The notes: generated by a model not told the origin, from the sequence alone. A DNA stretch of 8,115 nucleotides from Spirochaetota bacterium (GCA_022704585.1 JAKJGD010000071.1:1-8115); one strand, 5' to 3'. Counted from the stretch's first letter, positions 1 to 6,602 are shown. Made by a program: numbers and translations.

Positions 1-2
1 TC

Positions 3-293
3 GAGTATTACCGTATCCTGAGAGTCATCGGTGCCTCGCGTCTCTTCCTGACCGCGGCCATCATGGTGAAGTACGCGCTCCTGGGACTGGGCGGCGCGTG
101 GGCGGGGAGCATGCTTCTCAGGCTCGCGGCCGGCAGTTTCGCGGAGCACTTCCGCCTCACCGGTATCATGGTCCCCCTGGTCGTGCCGGACGATGCCTTC
201 CGTACCGTGCTCCTTATCGGCGTGATGATCCCCGTGCTGTCCGCTCTCCCGGCCCTGCTCCGGCTCTATGTTAAAGGTTTGAGCCAGGATTAA
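3..293 (+). CDS. ABC transporter permease, FtsX/MacB-like (3' fragment)
   Basis: This is an open frame entering from the left edge of the window, with the first full codon at base 3 and a TAA stop at 293; about 96 residues are visible. It begins with a segment like the C-terminal part of FtsX-type permeases (ILRVIGASRLFL), followed by a hydrophobic stretch rich in Gly, Ala and Leu, an exposed segment (about 45 residues in), and a last membrane helix ending IPVLSALPALLRLYVKG. In FtsX and MacB proteins the motif 'lRaiGAs' precedes the last two or three helices, and the chain ends soon after the final helix, as here. The protein would sit in the inner membrane as the permease half of an ABC complex; the ATPase is not in the window. 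The internal ATG at base 63 is not likely to be the real start because the upstream frame is open and family-like. Another polytopic membrane protein is possible, as the motif is short. Confidence 0.6.
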   Translation, partial: EYYRILRVIGASRLFLTAAIMVKYALLGLGGAWAGSMLLRLAAGSFAEHFRLTGIMVPLVVPDDAFRTVLLIGVMIPVLSALPALLRLYVKGLSQD

Positions 294-320
294 CCCCGTC
301 CCGTCCGGAAAAATATTTTC

Positions 321-348
321 TTGCAAAATTCTCTTCATGATGGATACT
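321..348 (+). promoter_or_regulatory. Possible sigma-70 promoter of the plsC-like gene
   Basis: A TTGCAA box at 321-326 and a GATACT box at 343-348 are separated by 16 bases. Each hexamer matches the consensus at four of six positions. The boxes lie in the locally AT-rich gap after the permease gene, and transcription would start about 40 bases before the chosen ATG at 398. No terminator-like hairpin separates this gap from the permease gene, so read-through from upstream is also possible. Confidence 0.3.
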
Positions 349-397
349 GTGAACTCCCGGTATGCACCGACGGGCTCATCCCTTCAGGAGAATGGTC

Positions 398-1153
398 ATG
401 TTTAACAGAATTATATCGATCGCATTTTTGACGTTCGTGGCGATCACATCGATACCCTTTTATCTCATAGCCGCCCTGATCCGGCTCGTCACCTATCCCT
501 TTGACCGGAAGCTCAGGCTCCTCCATCTCTTCACCTGCTTCTGGGCGTCGCTCTACACCTGGATCATGCCCTCATGGCGTATAAAGGTCGAGGGGCGGGA
601 GAAGGTCAGGAAAGGCGCGACCTACATGATCGTGTCGAACCACCAGTCGCAGCTCGATATCCTGGTCGCTTTCAGGCTTTTCTTCCATTACAAGTGGGTG
701 TCGAAGATCGAGATCTTCAAGGTGCCTCTCATCGGCTGGAACATGAGACTGAACCGCTACGTAAAGCTGAAGCGGGGCGACAAGGAGAGCATCGACCATA
801 TGATGAAGGACTGCGAGGAACGCCTGTCCGAAGGCAGCTCGGTCTTCTTCTTTCCGGAGGGGACGCGATCGGCCGACGGCGTAATCAAGTCCTTCAAAAT
901 GGGCGCGTTCCTCCTTGCCCACAAGATGAAGGTCCCCCTGCTCCCGATCGTGGTCAGCGGCACGAACAAGGCGCTGCCGAAATACAGCATGAATTTCCAC
1001 GGCAAGCAGAAAATCCTGATTAAAGTTTTTGACGAGATCCCCTACGATTCTTTTAAAGACATGAGCGTGGAGGATACTGCGGAAATGGTGCGGCAGTTTA
1101 TGATAAAAAACCTGGCCGAAATGGACCGCTATACACTGGGAGACCCGTCATGA
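398..1153 (+). CDS. plsC: 1-acyl-sn-glycerol-3-phosphate acyltransferase (PlsC family)
   Basis: The predicted enzyme transfers an acyl chain to the sn-2 position of lysophosphatidate, giving phosphatidate for membrane phospholipids at the inner membrane. The start at 398 is chosen because CAGGAG (385-390) lies 7 bases upstream; ATGs at 362 and 392 are in frame, but the first has no ribosome site at that spacing and the second is too close. From this start the protein has 251 residues, normal for the family. Residues 2-31 form a hydrophobic N-terminal anchor. The four acyltransferase blocks are present: NHQSQLD with the catalytic His82-X4-Asp87 pair, KVPLIGWNMRL (108-118), FPEGTRS (152-158), and VPLLPIVVSGTNKALP (179-194). 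The last codons overlap the next gene as ATGA. The family includes other lysophospholipid or haloacid-type acyltransferases, so the exact acceptor is not proven, but the fold and chemistry are clear. Confidence 0.9.
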   Translation: MFNRIISIAFLTFVAITSIPFYLIAALIRLVTYPFDRKLRLLHLFTCFWASLYTWIMPSWRIKVEGREKVRKGATYMIVSNHQSQLDILVAFRLFFHYKWVSKIEIFKVPLIGWNMRLNRYVKLKRGDKESIDHMMKDCEERLSEGSSVFFFPEGTRSADGVIKSFKMGAFLLAHKMKVPLLPIVVSGTNKALPKYSMNFHGKQKILIKVFDEIPYDSFKDMSVEDTAEMVRQFMIKNLAEMDRYTLGDPS

Positions 1154-2217
1154 AAGAGCGAGTATACTTCCTTCCCGTACGGGGCTCGGCAGACGACGCC
1201 GCGGACTGCGCGCGGCTTGCCGGCCTTATCAGGGACCGGGGCCTGTTCGACTTTATCGCCGGGCGGGACATGGTCGCAATCAAGACCCACTTCGGCGAGA
1301 CCGGCAGGACCGGGCACGTACGCGCCCCCTTCCTCAAGGCGCTGGGCGAGCTCGCCGCTGCGCGCGGTGGCACTCCCTTCCTGACCGAGACGCAAACGCT
1401 TTACAAGGGGAACCGCAGCGACGCGGTGTCCCACCTGAGCCACGCGCGCGCCCAGGGCTTCGGGCATGAAAACACCGGCATGCCGATCATCATGGCTGAC
1501 GGGCTCTACGGTGACGAGGAGACGGAGGTGGCGGTCCCGGGCAAAATCTACCGCTCTGTCAAGATCGCCTCAGGCATCGTAAAGGCCGCGTCCCTTGTGG
1601 TGGTATCGCATTTTACCGGGCATCTGGGCACCGGGTTCGGGTGCGCCCTCAAGAACATGGGCATGGGCTGCGCAAGCCGCCGCGGCAAGATGGCCCAGCA
1701 TTCCACCGCCAGGCCGAAGATCAAGGCCAAGGTCTGCACCAGGTGCGGGCTCTGCGTGCAGTGGTGCCCGGCCTCGGCAATCTCCATGACGGAGATAAGC
1801 GCCGTGATCGACAAGGCGAAATGCATCGGGTGCGGGCAGTGCCTGGCGGTCTGCCGCTTCGATGCTGTCGCGTATAACTGGGGGGCCACCTACGAGGACC
1901 TCCAGAAAAAAGTCGTTGAGCACGCCATGGGCGCGGCGGCCGGCAAGAAGGGCAAGATGATCTGCCTGAATTTTCTCACCAGGATAACCAAGGACTGCGA
2001 CTGCATGAAGGAGTTCGAGCTGATTGCGCCGGATATAGGCATACTGGTATCGGCGGACCCGGTCGCCGCAGATGCCGCGTCAATCGACCTGGTGGAGGAG
2101 CGGATGGGCCGCACGCTTGCGGAGGCGGCATATAACATTCCCTGCCGCGTCCAGATCGACTATGCCCGGGAGCTCGGGTTCGGGAACACCGACTATGAGC
2201 TGGTAACGGTGGAGTAG
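1150..2217 (+). CDS. DUF362 domain protein with two [4Fe-4S] ferredoxin motifs
   Basis: A 355-residue protein, cytoplasmic as no signal peptide is visible. Residues 1-180 and the C-terminal part after 240 look like the DUF362 family, with the typical block HFTGHLGTGFGCALKNMGMGCASRRGKM (154-181). Inserted between them are two ferredoxin motifs: C196-X2-C199-X2-C202-X3-C206-P and C225-X2-C228-X2-C231-X3-C235, the usual layout for two low-potential [4Fe-4S] clusters. Further cysteines occur at 272, 283, 285 and 332. The DUF362/ferredoxin combination is common in anaerobes and has no firmly assigned reaction, so an electron-transfer role is inferred and no substrate is proposed. The ATG shares ATGA (1150-1153) with the acyltransferase stop and is preceded by GGGAGA at 1138-1143, spacing 6, so the two genes are probably translationally coupled. 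Its 3' end meets the minus-strand lipoprotein gene after 13 bases. Confidence 0.88.
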   Translation: MKERVYFLPVRGSADDAADCARLAGLIRDRGLFDFIAGRDMVAIKTHFGETGRTGHVRAPFLKALGELAAARGGTPFLTETQTLYKGNRSDAVSHLSHARAQGFGHENTGMPIIMADGLYGDEETEVAVPGKIYRSVKIASGIVKAASLVVVSHFTGHLGTGFGCALKNMGMGCASRRGKMAQHSTARPKIKAKVCTRCGLCVQWCPASAISMTEISAVIDKAKCIGCGQCLAVCRFDAVAYNWGATYEDLQKKVVEHAMGAAAGKKGKMICLNFLTRITKDCDCMKEFELIAPDIGILVSADPVAADAASIDLVEERMGRTLAEAAYNIPCRVQIDYARELGFGNTDYELVTVE

Positions 2218-2230
2218 GGGCCTTCCGGGA

Positions 2231-2620
2231 TCAGCGCAATCCCCGCATGAGCTGGATATCGCTGACATCATCGTACAGGGCGAGCAGGCCGCCAAAGGCG
2301 GCAGCCTCGTCCGCGCATGCGCCGAGCGGCAGCGCGGTCCCGAGCCATGCCCGTATCTCCGGCGCGCGGGAGTGGACCGCGTCGCGGACCTCCCCGGCCT
2401 GAGCGGCAGTCATCTCCTTCTCAATCTCATCGCGCACTTCCGGGTCCGTTACGCCCCAGCGGGCGGCCAGCGGCACGAGGTCGCGCAGGCCTGCCGGAAC
2501 GCAGGACGCGTTGAGGGCGATACGTCCTGTTCCGCCGGCGCGGGTGCCGTGACGCTGGGTTTCGCAGCCCGGCAGGACGGCACAGAGCAGGAAGAGTGCT
2601 ACTACTGTAAACGATTTCAT
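2231..2620 (-). CDS. Small lipoprotein of unknown function
   Basis: I do not recognise a family. The minus-strand frame gives 129 residues from the ATG at 2620, which is preceded (in the gene's direction) by GGAG with 8 bases spacing. An in-frame ATG 26 codons upstream gives an extra N-terminus before the signal peptide and is not used. The N-terminus MKSFTVVALFLLCAVLPGC is a standard lipoprotein signal with lipobox LPGC, so the mature protein should start at Cys19 and be anchored to a membrane facing the periplasm. The mature part is short, alanine-rich and probably mostly helical, with Cys38 and Cys101 able to form a disulfide. It contains no enzyme motif I can see. The gene runs towards the DUF362 gene and diverges from the TetR gene. 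Overlapping plus-strand frames in the same bases lack a ribosome site or a recognisable product. A minus-strand promoter (TTGAAT at 2662-2667, GATCAT at 2639-2644, 17 bases apart) is possible but weak. Confidence 0.7.
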   Translation of the reverse strand: MKSFTVVALFLLCAVLPGCETQRHGTRAGGTGRIALNASCVPAGLRDLVPLAARWGVTDPEVRDEIEKEMTAAQAGEVRDAVHSRAPEIRAWLGTALPLGACADEAAAFGGLLALYDDVSDIQLMRGLR

Positions 2621-2725
2621 GGCTGCGGCTCCAATACTATGATCGATATAAAATAATCTAAATTCAAGAAAATACCTGTTAATCAGCCGGAAAAACATTC
2701 TTTATCGCCGTATCCCCAATTATTC

Positions 2726-2746
2726 ATTAATTTCTTGACAATTAAT
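2726..2746. repeat. AT-rich inverted repeat across the -35 box
   Basis: The arms ATTAATT (2726-2732) and AATTAAT (2740-2746) are perfect inverted repeats of 7 bases, separated by 7 bases that contain most of the TTGACA box. The centre is about 32 bases, or three helical turns, upstream of the centre of the TTTAACC/GGTTAAA palindrome. It may be a second protein-binding site, though short A/T palindromes also occur by chance in AT-rich spacers. Confidence 0.4.
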
Positions 2747-2765
2747 CCCTTCCCGGACATTTAAC
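2735..2765 (+). promoter_or_regulatory. Probable promoter of the TetR-tolC unit
   Basis: A perfect TTGACA -35 box lies at 2735-2740. The -10 box is less certain: the best match is TTTAAC at 2760-2765, four of six positions, but with a long 19-base spacer. Alternatives one or two bases upstream match less well. The candidate -10 falls inside the left arm of the palindrome at 2760-2777, so binding there would block RNA polymerase. Confidence 0.45.
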
Positions 2766-2777
2766 CATACGGTTAAA
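2760..2777. promoter_or_regulatory. Candidate TetR operator (perfect 18-bp palindrome)
   Basis: TTTAACC (2760-2766) and GGTTAAA (2771-2777) are exact inverted repeats around the 4-base centre ATAC. The site ends 19 bases before the regulator's ATG and overlaps the likely -10 region. Palindromes of about 15-20 bases in a regulator's own promoter are the usual arrangement for autoregulated TetR-family repressors. That the neighbouring regulator binds here is inference from position and symmetry. Confidence 0.6.
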
Positions 2778-2796
2778 CTTTTACAGCGGGCGATCG

Positions 2797-3567
2797 ATGG
2801 CAAAGAAAGAAAAAGGAACTGAGCCGAGAGAGCGCATAATGCGCGCGGCAAAAAAAGAATTCTCGGAGCGCGGATTCAGCGGTGCGCGCATGTCCGGGAT
2901 CGCGAAAGGCGCGGGCGTAAACAAGGCGCTGATCCACTACTATTTCAAGGACAAGGAAACGCTCTACGTGGAGGTCATGAGGCGGGTGTTCCGGGGCTCC
3001 GAGTCGGAAGAAGAGTTCCCCATGTTCCTGGGTAAATTTGACCTGTCGCCCTCACAGCGGCTCTACGTGATCATTTATATCATGACGAACATCTTCCTGA
3101 GGGCGACGGACCCGGACATCATGCGGATTTTTTTCTGGGAAATGGCCGAGGGGACGCGCTACCTGGATTCCATGACGCAGGAGTACAGCCTCCCGCGGCA
3201 GAGGATTCTGAATGAGGTAATTCAGGAAGGAATTCGGACTGGCGAGTTCGAAACAGACTATCCGCTGTTCGCGGCATTGAACATCGGGACCTTTATCTCG
3301 TTCTATACGGTACACAAGCAGCTTTACAAGGGAAAGCCGCTGTTCCGCGAGCTGTACGGCAATGCCAGCGACCAGGACGTGTTCCAGTTCGTCCTTGAAT
3401 CGGTGTTCAAGTCCCTGCGGCCGAAAAATAAAAAGTTCGAGATCCCGAAATTGCCGGATGAATTAAAGAACAAGATTGATGATATTATCGCCGTTCTGAT
3501 AGAGAAGAAGGATGAGGGCGTGACCGAGGGGATCATACGCCAGGTCGAAACGATACTTAATGACTGA
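2797..3567 (+). CDS. TetR/AcrR family transcriptional regulator
   Basis: A 256-residue cytoplasmic DNA-binding protein. Residues 11-58 form the TetR helix-turn-helix: RIMRAAKKEFSERGF, then MSGIAKGAGVNKALIHYYFKDKETLY, where the VNKALIHYYF part is the recognition helix and its cap. The remaining helical part (about 65-210) would be the ligand-binding and dimer domain; its ligand cannot be read from the sequence. At 256 residues it is longer than the usual 190-220. The extra part is a charged C-terminal helix (about 210-256, rich in Lys, Asp, Glu and Ile). No strong ribosome site precedes the ATG (only GCGGGCG-like bases), which would fit low production of a repressor. The palindrome at 2760-2777 sits in its promoter, and the TolC-family gene follows after 65 bases on the same strand, so it most likely controls itself and that exporter component. 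An activator role cannot be excluded. Confidence 0.92.
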   Translation: MAKKEKGTEPRERIMRAAKKEFSERGFSGARMSGIAKGAGVNKALIHYYFKDKETLYVEVMRRVFRGSESEEEFPMFLGKFDLSPSQRLYVIIYIMTNIFLRATDPDIMRIFFWEMAEGTRYLDSMTQEYSLPRQRILNEVIQEGIRTGEFETDYPLFAALNIGTFISFYTVHKQLYKGKPLFRELYGNASDQDVFQFVLESVFKSLRPKNKKFEIPKLPDELKNKIDDIIAVLIEKKDEGVTEGIIRQVETILND

Positions 3568-3632
3568 AACAGGGGGCCGGACCGGGGAGAGCCATCCGCC
3601 CGGCGGAACACTTACAGCGAGAGGAGACTGAG

Positions 3633-5222
3633 ATGAGAAGAAAGCTTCGGACATTGGTACTGGTATGCGTCCTGGCGGCGGCCGTTAGCGCCGCATCCGC
3701 CCAGGAGGCTGGAAAGAAGACCGCGCCGGCCACCGCCGAGAAAAAAATCCGGATCGAGCTGGCCGAGGAACCGGCGCTCGTGCTCGGGTCCATGAGGATC
3801 ACGCTCGGCCAGGCCATGGAGTGGGCGGTAAAACAGAATTTCGATATGTTGTCCGTGAGTTACGAGGTGGCCATGCTGGACACGCAGTACAGCCAGTTCT
3901 TGAAAAAATTTGCACCTCAACTAATCGTAGAGGGAAGCGGGGCCTATTCAAGGAATACTCCTTCACAGAGACTGATGGCGGGCGAGACCGTAACACAGGC
4001 CAAGGTTGACGCAAAGATAGCGAAAAATTTCATGTCCGGCACAACCATCGTGGGAGGGGTTAACTATGAATATGATGATTTCAATGGACGAAATTCAATA
4101 TTCGGAGGTATGTCCGGTCCGGCTAATGCCCATAAACCAGGTGTATTTGTTATGGTCCAGCAGGAGCTCCTGAAAAACGCCTTTGGGATTACCGACCGGC
4201 AGGTGCAGGAGATTATTAAAAATGAATCGAAAAAAAAGAAGGATATAATTCTTTTCCAGCTTTCCCTCATAATCGTCCAGGTCGTTGGGGAATACTGGAA
4301 CACTGTCATGTCCAAGGTGTCCCTGGAGAACGCGGAGCTGCAGGTGAAGGAGACGAGAAAGGTCCGGGACATAACGGCCCGGAACGCGGCCTACGGCCTG
4401 GCGGATGACTACACCCTCAGGTTGTACAACTCCATGCTGGCAGGGGCAGAGGCGAAAGTGGTCATGACCCGCCAGAAATATCGTGAGGCCCTCAGGAGTT
4501 TTCTGACCACCATCAATGTGGACGAGAACATGGAGGTGACCGGTACCGCGGTCTTCTCGAATAAATATCCCTCCATCAACGTGGAAGAGGCGCTCAAGAC
4601 CGCGTTCGAAAAGCGGGCCGATTATCAGAACGCCCTGCGTGACGTGGAATCGGCGAAGGCGGGGATTAAGATCGCAGAATCAAATTCCCTCCCGTCATTG
4701 ACCGCTTCGCTATCCGGCATGCTTTCCGCGGAAAATGGAAGCTTCGGCGGAGCGATCAGCAAGGATTTCGGCCAGGCAAAGTATCATGCGTTCGAAGGCA
4801 AGCTCAACTTGACTTATCCGCTGGGTGATAATGAACTCTATATACAGGAGCGAAACGCCCGGTTCAGGGTGAGGCAGGCCGAGTTGCAACTCCAGAAGTA
4901 CAAGCGCAAGGTCAAGGACGACATCCTGAACTCTACTGACTATATCGAGGCGAGCTACCGCCTCTACCAGAAGGGGATGGAGGCGCGGAGGCAGTCCGAG
5001 CTCTTCTACCAGGGCATGATGCGCGACCTGGGGTTGGGGCGGCTGAACTCCGCGGTGGTGAAGAACGCGCTGGACGCCATGGTACAGAGCAGGGAGATGG
5101 AGCTTCAGGCGCTGGTCGGATACAATATCTCACTGCTCCAGTATGATGTTGCGCGCAACGTGTTGTTTGAAAAATACGGAATCGACGTGGAAAAGTATAT
5201 CCCGAAAGACACGGGTAAGTAG
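3633..5222 (+). CDS. TolC-family outer membrane efflux protein
   Basis: Predicted trimeric outer-membrane channel of 529 residues that would join an inner-membrane pump and an adaptor to export small molecules or proteins. A signal peptide covers residues 1-23, with likely cleavage after ASA before Gln24. The two homologous OEP halves are visible. The first starts at ITLGQAMEWAVKQNFDM (56-72), leading into FAPQLIVEGSGAY. The second starts at INVEEALKTAFEKRADYQNAL (315-335), leading into SNSLPSLTASLSGM. Each has long amphipathic helices followed by alternating strand segments. The segment VMVQQELLKNAFG (173-185) and the end LVGYNISLLQYDVARNVLFEKYGI (494-517) are typical of the family. AGGAG at 3622-3626 is 6 bases from the ATG. 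No adaptor (HlyD/AcrA) or RND/ABC/MFS pump gene is adjacent, so it may serve a pump encoded elsewhere. Its likely regulator is the TetR protein just upstream. Confidence 0.92.
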   Translation: MRRKLRTLVLVCVLAAAVSAASAQEAGKKTAPATAEKKIRIELAEEPALVLGSMRITLGQAMEWAVKQNFDMLSVSYEVAMLDTQYSQFLKKFAPQLIVEGSGAYSRNTPSQRLMAGETVTQAKVDAKIAKNFMSGTTIVGGVNYEYDDFNGRNSIFGGMSGPANAHKPGVFVMVQQELLKNAFGITDRQVQEIIKNESKKKKDIILFQLSLIIVQVVGEYWNTVMSKVSLENAELQVKETRKVRDITARNAAYGLADDYTLRLYNSMLAGAEAKVVMTRQKYREALRSFLTTINVDENMEVTGTAVFSNKYPSINVEEALKTAFEKRADYQNALRDVESAKAGIKIAESNSLPSLTASLSGMLSAENGSFGGAISKDFGQAKYHAFEGKLNLTYPLGDNELYIQERNARFRVRQAELQLQKYKRKVKDDILNSTDYIEASYRLYQKGMEARRQSELFYQGMMRDLGLGRLNSAVVKNALDAMVQSREMELQALVGYNISLLQYDVARNVLFEKYGIDVEKYIPKDTGK

Positions 5223-5475
5223 CCGGAGATTGCCGGAGCGCGCTCCTGCCGCATCCCGGCGAGTGTTGCCGCTGTCACGGGAAGCACTGACATGTTCGCT
5301 AACGTGTGCGGACATATTGAAGATCATCGAATCCCGATTCCATCGGGACTTCGCTCGTTATGGCGGGAACGCGCATTCGGCATAAATGATGAAGAACGCA
5401 ATGGTTTGTCATCCATTCCTGCCATGATACCCGGTCAATAGTACCATAAATTCCGCACCGGCGCCAGTTATTTAT
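5223..5475 (+). other. Non-coding spacer with several inverted repeats
   Basis: No convincing gene lies between the tolC-like stop and the promoter of the FecR gene. The stretch has three separate stem candidates: a 12-base perfect palindrome GGAGCGCGCTCC (5235-5246); ACATGTT/AACGTGT (5290-5296 with 5301-5307, one G-U pair, loop CGCT); and TCCCGAT/ATCGGGA (5332-5338 with 5342-5348, loop TCC). None is followed by a T-run, so none is a classical intrinsic terminator. They could help end the tolC transcript in a Rho-dependent way or stabilise its 3' end. Confidence 0.5.
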
Positions 5476-5504
5476 TTGACGATTTACCATGTTGATGATA
5501 TGGT
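5476..5504 (+). promoter_or_regulatory. Promoter of the FecR-domain lipoprotein gene
   Basis: TTGACG (5476-5481) matches the -35 consensus at five of six positions. It is followed at 17 bases by TATGGT (5499-5504), preceded by TGA at 5496-5498 to give an extended -10 element (TGnTATGGT). The predicted start of transcription is near 5511, leaving a leader of about 95 bases. This is the best-formed promoter in the window by spacing and element combination. Confidence 0.6.
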
Positions 5505-5507
5505 GAA
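5483..5507. promoter_or_regulatory. Operator-like inverted repeat over the FecR-gene promoter
   Basis: The arms TTTACCAT (5483-5490) and ATGGTGAA (5500-5507) are inverted repeats with seven of eight positions matching and 9 bases between them. They occupy the spacer and cover the -10 box of the promoter at 5476-5504, so a bound dimer would interfere with initiation. The binding protein is unknown; the sequence differs from the palindrome upstream of the TetR gene. Confidence 0.4.
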
Positions 5508-5606
5508 AGAGAAGTTTATGAGGACGCACCCGGTTTTTTGACGGAAATGACGGCATCCTGCCGCATGGACCAGTGTGACATCGCGGACCAGGAACGGAGG
5601 AATAAG

Positions 5607-6602
5607 ATGAAACGAGAACTTGTAGCGCTTATCCTTGCGGCGGCGGTCCTTTCGCCCTCATGCGTGAAGGGCCCGAAGCCGGTTGCAGGGGTGATAGATT
5701 TCATGTCCGGCGTCGTGACCGTCACCGATAACGGCGTGACTGCCGAAGCGCGCGTGGGGGATGTCGCGGGCAAGGACGCGCTGATACGAACGGGCGAAAA
5801 CTCATTCGCGCAGATCGCCATTTCCGGCAGCCTGATCCGGATGTATGAGCAAAGCTCGCTCATCCTCAGCGGGGTGACCGGCGGCGGATCCGGCACGGAA
5901 GAGACCGATGTCAGGATGGGGCAGGGAACCGTGTTCTGCCGGGTGAAGCAGCTGATGGGACCACGGGGCGACTCTTTCAGGGTGTCGTCCGGGGTCATGG
6001 TCGCCGCGGTCAGGGGCACCGAGTTCCTCTACACGGTTGACTGTACGACCGGCAGGGTGATCTGCTTCGAGGGTGTCGTCAGCGTGCGGGCCGCCGACGG
6101 CACGGAGGAAATTCGACTCGCTGCCGGCGAGATGCTCTCCATTGAACCGGGGAAACAGGGGAAGGTTTCACCGGTCCCGAAAGGGTTCCGGTACCGCGAT
6201 TTCGAATACGGGAAAAATGGTTATATGCGCGAAGGCACTTCGGGCGACGGCGCGAAGAACGGGGAAGCGGGAACCGCCATCGCGTCCGGCGGCAGGCAGG
6301 GTACGGGCTCGAGGACCGATGCCAACAAACAGGACGGATTGTCAACATCGGCACAGGGATCGGCTGATTCGCCCGCCGCGGCGCGGAAGTCCGCAGATTC
6401 ATCCTCTGCCGGAACGCGTGAACGCGGAACTGCGGCCGCTGAAAAGACAGCGGTTAAAAAGAACAATGCAGGCCTGGCCTCATCTTCGAAAAAAACCGCG
6501 GCAGGAGAACCGGGCGGAACGGCAACGTCGATGACCGGGCGGACCGTGAAGCCGGGCGGGTTGCTGGAAAAGCCGCGGGTGAATATTCCCGAGTTGAAAT
6601 GA
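5607..6602 (+). CDS. FecR-domain lipoprotein with disordered C-terminal tail
   Basis: A 331-residue exported protein. The start at 5607 is chosen because GGAGG (5596-5600) is 6 bases upstream and a signal peptide follows directly; the in-frame ATG at 5538 would put 23 polar residues before it. The signal MKRELVALILAAAVLSPSC ends at Cys19 with an unusual lipobox (SPSC), so lipidation is likely but not certain. Residues 28-185 form a FecR domain: GVVTVTDNGVTAEARVGD, an IRTGENSFAQIAI segment, then VSSGVMVAAVRGTEF (127-140, the hallmark block) and GVVSVRAADG...IRLAAGEML. Cys111, Cys146 and Cys153 lie in the domain. From about 200 the chain is low-complexity, rich in Ala, Gly, Ser, Thr and Lys, and probably disordered. 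Unlike FecR itself, it has no cytoplasmic anti-sigma segment or sigma-factor partner in view, so a periplasmic binding or scaffold role is more likely than iron signalling. Confidence 0.85.
   Translation: MKRELVALILAAAVLSPSCVKGPKPVAGVIDFMSGVVTVTDNGVTAEARVGDVAGKDALIRTGENSFAQIAISGSLIRMYEQSSLILSGVTGGGSGTEETDVRMGQGTVFCRVKQLMGPRGDSFRVSSGVMVAAVRGTEFLYTVDCTTGRVICFEGVVSVRAADGTEEIRLAAGEMLSIEPGKQGKVSPVPKGFRYRDFEYGKNGYMREGTSGDGAKNGEAGTAIASGGRQGTGSRTDANKQDGLSTSAQGSADSPAAARKSADSSSAGTRERGTAAAEKTAVKKNNAGLASSSKKTAAGEPGGTATSMTGRTVKPGGLLEKPRVNIPELK

Noticed and set aside
362..397. Earlier in-frame ATGs (362 and 392) for the acyltransferase
   Set aside because: The CAGGAG at 385-390 is correctly spaced only for the ATG at 398, and the extra residues are polar and precede the hydrophobic anchor.
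2372..2656. Plus-strand frame of 94 residues over the small lipoprotein gene
   Set aside because: It has no good ribosome site and no recognisable product, while the minus strand offers a ribosome site, a signal peptide and a lipobox.
5320..5375. tRNA-like look of the TCGAATCCCGAT stretch
   Set aside because: Beyond the T-arm-like string there is no acceptor stem, anticodon arm or CCA-compatible end on either strand.
5518..5541. Seven-codon frame (MRTHPVF) in the leader of the FecR gene as a leader peptide
   Set aside because: It starts only about 7 bases after the predicted transcription start without a ribosome site, and has no run of regulatory codons.
5538..5606. Earlier ATG for the FecR protein
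   Set aside because: It would place 23 polar residues ahead of a clear signal peptide; GGAGG at 5596-5600 supports the ATG at 5607.
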